A DNA stretch of 9,592 nt from an uncultured Collinsella sp. (GTDB lineage: Bacteria > Actinomycetota > Coriobacteriia > Coriobacteriales > Coriobacteriaceae). This document shows, one piece after another, positions 6,618 through 9,592 of the stretch. The notes beneath the pieces were generated by a model. The model was not told the origin of the DNA. It did not search any database and worked only from the letters and a program-made list of their open reading frames with translations. The translations under genes and the position numbers were made by a program. The stretch's first letter is position 1. The number at the start of each line of letters is the position of its first letter. Location: the NCBI GenBank assembly GCA_958407085.1, contig CATYHY010000043.1, positions 1 through 9,592 of the forward strand, read 5' to 3'.

Positions 6618-6953
6618 CTAGGGGCGATATCGTAGGAATACGACCGGGAGAGCCGGGACCAGATCGCCCGGGTTGCCCGGTCGGCTCGCGCGACGGCGCG
6701 GCGGTTCCACAGAAAGCTCTCCGGACTTCACACTGTTTCTGATCGCATTGTAGACAGCCATCTCGTCTTCGCTGTCGGCGAGCACGCGGTGTGCGTCGTC
6801 GTTTTGGATGTCCAGTAAATCTCGAAGGTCCTCCATGCACCAGCGTCCGAGATTTGGCCATGCGCGTTGCGCGAGCTGATAAGTGTCGATTGCGATGTTG
6901 TAGTTAAAGTCCAGGCCAAAGCCGTCCCAGGCAGAACGGCTTTGTTTCCTTGA
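6618..6953 (-). pseudogene. DnaQ-like (DEDDh) 3'-5' exonuclease, C-terminal remnant
   Basis: The minus frame is open from 6953 (after an in-frame TAA at 6954-6956) to the TAG at 6618-6620. It reads NYNIAIDTYQLAQRAWPNLG, then RWCMEDLRDLLDIQNDD and AHRVLADSEDEMAVYNAIR. This matches the second half of DEDDh exonucleases: the VDTLxLARRxxP strand, the LxxLCxxLGI helix and the ExoIII motif HRALxDAEAT with its His and Asp. ExoI (DxE) and ExoII are missing, and there is no plausible start upstream of the match; the internal ATG at 6836 would remove half of the remaining match. The homologous part covers about 6690-6910. The gene is therefore a 5'-truncated remnant of a proofreading- or RNase T-type nuclease. 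The front end is lost near the hairpin at 6917-6944. Confidence 0.68.
6917..6944 (+). terminator. Terminator-like hairpin
   Basis: CAAAGCCGT (6917-6925) pairs with ACGGCTTTG (6936-6944), a 9-bp stem with a 10-nt loop, followed on the plus strand by TTTCCTT. It could end plus-strand transcription about 310 nt after the small membrane protein gene. It also lies at the point where the exonuclease similarity ends, so it may belong to the inserted or flanking segment. Confidence 0.5.
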
Positions 6954-6976
6954 TTATCAACTTTATCCGGACACTT

Positions 6977-7012
6977 CCCGCATTCATCCGTGTGTGTACG
7001 GATGAATGCGGG
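6977..7012. terminator. Strong 15-bp hairpin, possible terminator of the minus-strand operon
   Basis: CCCGCATTCATCCGT (6977-6991) is a perfect inverted match to 6998-7012, with a 6-nt loop GTGTGT. No T-tract follows on either strand. It is the second of three hairpins between the exonuclease remnant and the 142-aa gene. Confidence 0.5.
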
Positions 7013-7021
7013 GCCCGATAG

Positions 7022-7050
7022 CCCGGCGGCCTGATCGGCAGGCCGCCGGG
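7022..7050 (-). terminator. GC-rich 12-bp hairpin just after the 142-aa gene
   Basis: CCCGGCGGCCTG (7022-7033) and CAGGCCGCCGGG (7039-7050) form a perfect 12-bp stem with a 5-nt loop. On the minus strand it begins 5 nt after the stop of the gene at 7056-7484. The T-tract expected of a classic intrinsic terminator is missing, so it may cause pausing or protect the mRNA 3' end instead. Confidence 0.55.
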
Positions 7051-7055
7051 AACTC

Positions 7056-7484
7056 TCACTCCTCGATAAAAGCCGGCACCCGGTTAGTCCTGCGCATCTT
7101 GAAATCGCCAGTTTCGTGGGAGACGTAGAGAATGCCGTCCATCCCGTCTCGCGATGCATATGAAAGGTGAACAGAACCGCAATCCGCTCCATCATCGTCG
7201 AGAAGATCGAACGAATTCGGATCGCTCGTTGCGGCCAAACGACCACTCAGACAAGAGCCATCGCCATTACAGATTTGCCATTCCATGTCTTCGCCTGCAA
7301 GAATCGCCATAGACGGCCTGGTCGCGCCATCGTTGACATACATCCCGTCTATGCCAAAACCGTTCTCAGCGCCATCGATAAACGATTGCTCGGACCTATA
7401 CCTCGCAAATGATGCACATAGAACCATTGCAAGACAAAGTACAGAGCCAACAATCGCTATCTTTGCATAGCTCTTGCCTATCAT
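7056..7484 (-). CDS. Membrane-anchored protein with extracytoplasmic domain, unknown function
   Basis: The 142-aa protein has one N-terminal hydrophobic segment (about residues 8-27, preceded by Lys4 and Lys8). The remaining roughly 110 residues are mostly acidic with three cysteines (Cys72, Cys78, Cys102). The segment could be an uncleaved anchor or a signal peptide; Cys17 and Cys23 lie inside it but no good lipobox is seen. The outside part is rich in Gly, Asp and short strand-like stretches (GMYVND, MEWQICNGDGSC, GILYVSHETGDFKM), suggesting a small beta domain. The start is ATG 7484, with GGAGG 8 nt upstream. An in-frame GTG at 7491-7493 overlaps that Shine-Dalgarno sequence and is unlikely. 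The gene begins 1 nt after the stop of the ABC transporter gene, so it is translationally coupled to it and probably a partner. I recognise no family. Confidence 0.78.
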   Translation of the reverse strand: MIGKSYAKIAIVGSVLCLAMVLCASFARYRSEQSFIDGAENGFGIDGMYVNDGATRPSMAILAGEDMEWQICNGDGSCLSGRLAATSDPNSFDLLDDDGADCGSVHLSYASRDGMDGILYVSHETGDFKMRRTNRVPAFIEE

Positions 7485-7485
7485 G

Positions 7486-9300
7486 TCATTCACCTCCCTC
7501 GTATGTATCGAGGTATTCCTGCTTGAGCGTCTGCGAGGACGACTTGATCTTTTCCACGAGCGTGCCGGCCTCGATGAAGTAGAACGAGTTGGTAAGGTCT
7601 GCCAGGTCGTCGAGTAGATGGCTTGAAATGAGCACGCTGCGTCCCCGCGCCACCTCGCTGCGCATCGCGTCGCAGGAGGTTTTCCGCTTTCCCGGATCGA
7701 GGCCGTTCAGCGGTTCATCGAGGATGAGGTACGGGCAATCGGTCGCTATCGCCATGGCAAGCTTTACCTGCTGCTTCATTCCTGTCGAGAGTTTACGGGT
7801 CGGCTTGTCGAGATATGGGGAGATTCCGAGGGAGCTGCAGAGCGAGTCGATGTCGGTGGCCGATTTCCACGCCTCCCTAACGAAAGCAAGGTGCTCGATG
7901 GCCGATAGCGTGGGGTAGAGATCCGCGCTGCCCGAAGAGCTCAGGTAGACGAGTTCTGCAAATTCGGCTGATCGGCGTTGGCAGATTCCGTCTGCCGCCA
8001 GGCTTCCCGAGCGGATGCGGGTGGGAAATTGGCCCGACAGCGCTTCAAGAAGGGTGGTTTTCCCCGAGCCGTTGGGAGCAACGAGGCCCGCCGCCGTTCC
8101 CGGGCTCAGGAAAAGCGACCCGATTGAAAGTATCGTCGTGCTTCCGTATCCCACGCTCGCGTCCAGAAGCTCGAGCCCATGGTGCTTTTTCGCGGGTCCA
8201 AGCTGTTTGGGGGAACGTGTCGCAACGGCGCCGACCGCAAAAAAGACCGCGACGTATGCCAGGGCCACGGCAAGCATCGATGCGCTGCCTGAACCGGAGC
8301 CAATGAATTCTGTCGGGAAGCATCCTACGTAACCCGTTGCCTCGATAGGCGAGAATACGGCCAGCGGCAGGAGCCCGAGCACGGCATTATGCTCCAGTGC
8401 CGAATCGGACAGTAACGGGAATGCCGGGGCCGCGACAAGCAGCGCGGAGGTAAGGGGGCCCGCGAGGACGCGCCTCGTTGCGGTCGATAGGACGGCGGAG
8501 CAAACGGATATCAAGGTTCCGCCCGCAAGCAGCGCGAGAAGCAGGGTCGTGAAGACGTCTCCCGCGGTCGTGGTGGCAAGCACGCCGTCATGGAAGAAGG
8601 CGATCGGGTACCCAGTTTGCCCGAAGCCGTTTAGGGCCAAGGCGTAAATGCCCCCGGGTGCGAGGCCGGCGAGGAGCATCGCGGTCCCCGCGACGATTAT
8701 CGAAAACACGATCTGGATAAGGCGCCGGAATTTGGGCACGGGCGCCTTTGCCGCCAGGGTCGCAGGCCTTGTGGCGCCGAGCACGAGTATCGACGAGAGA
8801 AGGAAGGGGATGAAGGGAAGGAAAGACGGTGCCGTGGCAATGGCGTAAGGCAGGAAGGAAAGGAATGGCAGGTCGTTTGCGGAGGCCGGGATATCCGTGA
8901 TGCCGGAGCTGCTCAGGGCGCGGCAATACGCGAGGTCTGCGTCATTGGTCTCTTGGTCTCCCACGATGGACCCGGATTGGAAGCCTTCGTCCATGAGCGC
9001 GTAGTAGCTCTCGGCAGAATCGAGAAAGGCGGCGTCGGTTTGAGCGGCGAGGGCGGCGTTCGCGTATCTTGCAAGCTCCGCGTCAGCTTGCTGCTCTGGC
9101 GATAGGTCTGTGCCGCTGGCCTGGGGTGCGCGCGTATTGAATGCGTCGACAAAGCTCTGCATGCCCTGCTTCATAAAGAAGGGCCCGTAGATGGGTGAAT
9201 TGAACGCAATGGGGACGGAAAAGGCTGCAGCGAGAACGAGCGTACAAATCCATACGGCCTTGTCTCTTAGGATTAGTTTGAGAAGAAGTCGACAGTACAT
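7486..9300 (-). CDS. ABC transporter, fused ABC-2-like membrane domain and ATPase
   Basis: The 604-aa protein combines a permease (1-365) and a C-terminal ABC ATPase (about 376-604). The permease has a first helix at 15-34, an outside segment of about 110 residues (36-145), then helices near 155-178, 195-225, 248-272, 280-297, 308-320 and 342-361. One helix followed by a large outside loop resembles ABC-2 exporters (NatB/ABCA type). The ATPase shows Walker A at 405-416 (APNGSGKTT, Lys414), signature LSTGMKQ (504-510), Walker B YLILDEP (524-530), D-loop GLDP and H-loop His561, so hydrolysis looks possible. Two positions are unusual: Ala408 replaces the first Gly of GPNGxGKT, and SSS at 454-456 replaces the Q-loop glutamine. 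The protein probably dimerises. The substrate is unknown; export of a peptide or lipid is plausible. The ATG at 9300 has only a weak upstream AGGTG. Confidence 0.88.
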   Translation of the reverse strand: MYCRLLLKLILRDKAVWICTLVLAAAFSVPIAFNSPIYGPFFMKQGMQSFVDAFNTRAPQASGTDLSPEQQADAELARYANAALAAQTDAAFLDSAESYYALMDEGFQSGSIVGDQETNDADLAYCRALSSSGITDIPASANDLPFLSFLPYAIATAPSFLPFIPFLLSSILVLGATRPATLAAKAPVPKFRRLIQIVFSIIVAGTAMLLAGLAPGGIYALALNGFGQTGYPIAFFHDGVLATTTAGDVFTTLLLALLAGGTLISVCSAVLSTATRRVLAGPLTSALLVAAPAFPLLSDSALEHNAVLGLLPLAVFSPIEATGYVGCFPTEFIGSGSGSASMLAVALAYVAVFFAVGAVATRSPKQLGPAKKHHGLELLDASVGYGSTTILSIGSLFLSPGTAAGLVAPNGSGKTTLLEALSGQFPTRIRSGSLAADGICQRRSAEFAELVYLSSSGSADLYPTLSAIEHLAFVREAWKSATDIDSLCSSLGISPYLDKPTRKLSTGMKQQVKLAMAIATDCPYLILDEPLNGLDPGKRKTSCDAMRSEVARGRSVLISSHLLDDLADLTNSFYFIEAGTLVEKIKSSSQTLKQEYLDTYEGGE

Positions 9301-9418
9301 TTGGAAGCACCTACATTTCTCAAAGCATCGTTAGATTAATAATGACAGACCGGATGAAGATGCGTGCGACGGGGGCGAGGCGAATGGCTGGGCGGTATCG
9401 ATACGCGGGTTCAACGGT

Positions 9419-9424
9419 ATTATA
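9419..9424 (-). promoter_or_regulatory. Possible -10 element for the ABC transporter operon
   Basis: A perfect TATAAT reads leftward here, inside an AT-rich island (9419-9465) in otherwise GC-rich DNA. It would give a leader of about 110 nt before the ATG at 9300. No good -35 match exists at the proper distance, so an activator or a different promoter may be used. The rest of 9301-9545 shows no gene; a tiny frame after TAAGGAG (9462-9468) codes for only eight residues. Confidence 0.35.
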
Positions 9425-9545
9425 TTGACCACATAGATTATTAACTTGCATTTCTAACAGTTAAGGAGACGGGTGCTTTCCAGCACACTCCTTCGATGAT
9501 GCCTTCCACTAGTTGCTATGCCGGTTTCAGCCAACAAATGAACAT

Positions 9546-9592
9546 CGCAGGTAAATCCGTGTACCAATTTTTGGTACACGGATTTACCTGCG
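9546..9592. repeat. Perfect 22-bp inverted repeat with 3-nt loop at the window end
   Basis: Bases 9546-9567 are an exact inverted copy of 9571-9592, with loop TTT between them. The arm starts CGCAGGTAAATCC and ends GTACCAA. The repeat reaches the last base of the window, so its true length is not known. The left flank has no T-tract, which weakens a terminator reading for the minus strand; the plus-strand flank is out of view. Confidence 0.85.

Noticed and set aside
6728..7246. Long minus-strand frame of 172 aa
   Set aside because: It overlaps the exonuclease remnant, the three hairpins and the 142-aa gene in another frame, and shows no motif or ribosome binding site.
9472..9498. Tiny frame GTGCTTTCC... 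after TAAGGAG
   Set aside because: It codes for only eight residues (MLSSTLLR) and the spacing is short; a leader peptide cannot be supported without a gene after it.

Overview
The window looks like chromosome from a high-GC gut actinobacterium of the class Coriobacteriia, most likely Collinsella or a close relative. This is inferred from GC-rich codon use in the housekeeping genes, compact overlapping genes, a DUF6273-type surface-protein domain like those common in Collinsella, and a CCA-encoding tRNA. No marker gene here fixes the species.

Positions 1-4571 hold a tightly packed plus-strand housekeeping operon: the end of ribulose-phosphate 3-epimerase (rpe, cut by the left edge), an IscS/NifS-type cysteine desulfurase, a Nif3-family dinuclear-metal protein, a coiled-coil/zinc-ribbon protein and bifunctional coaBC of coenzyme A synthesis. 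Spacings are 6 nt, a 4-nt overlap, a 4-nt overlap and 2 nt, so translation is probably coupled. A promoter, a tRNA-Pro(GGG) gene and a strong terminator follow (4580-4767). No terminator separates coaBC from the tRNA.

From about 4770 to the right edge the window is accessory in character and contains gene debris. A 390-nt stretch has no convincing gene. A minus-strand DUF6273-like C-terminal domain (5245 to about 5745) has lost its front end. It abuts, head to head, a plus-strand fragment of a thioredoxin-like protein (5749-5919). The thioredoxin fragment is followed by two intact small plus-strand genes: a Sec-exported 134-aa protein with four cysteines in its mature part (5949-6353) and a 79-aa protein with three membrane segments (6366-6605). 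Converging on them is the C-terminal part of a DnaQ-like (DEDDh) 3'-5' exonuclease on the minus strand, with no proper start (6618-6953). Three hairpins follow (6917-7050).

The right third is a two-gene minus-strand operon: a 604-aa protein joining an ABC-2-like membrane domain to a C-terminal ABC ATPase (7486-9300), then a 142-aa membrane-anchored protein with an outside domain (7056-7484). The window ends in a perfect 22-bp inverted repeat with a 3-nt loop.

The best candidate for an undescribed system is the cassette thioredoxin-like remnant / secreted four-cysteine protein / three-helix membrane protein. Its layout would fit an exported disulfide-bonded effector, possibly an antibacterial one, with a membrane partner or immunity protein. 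That function is inference; I recognise no named family for the secreted protein.
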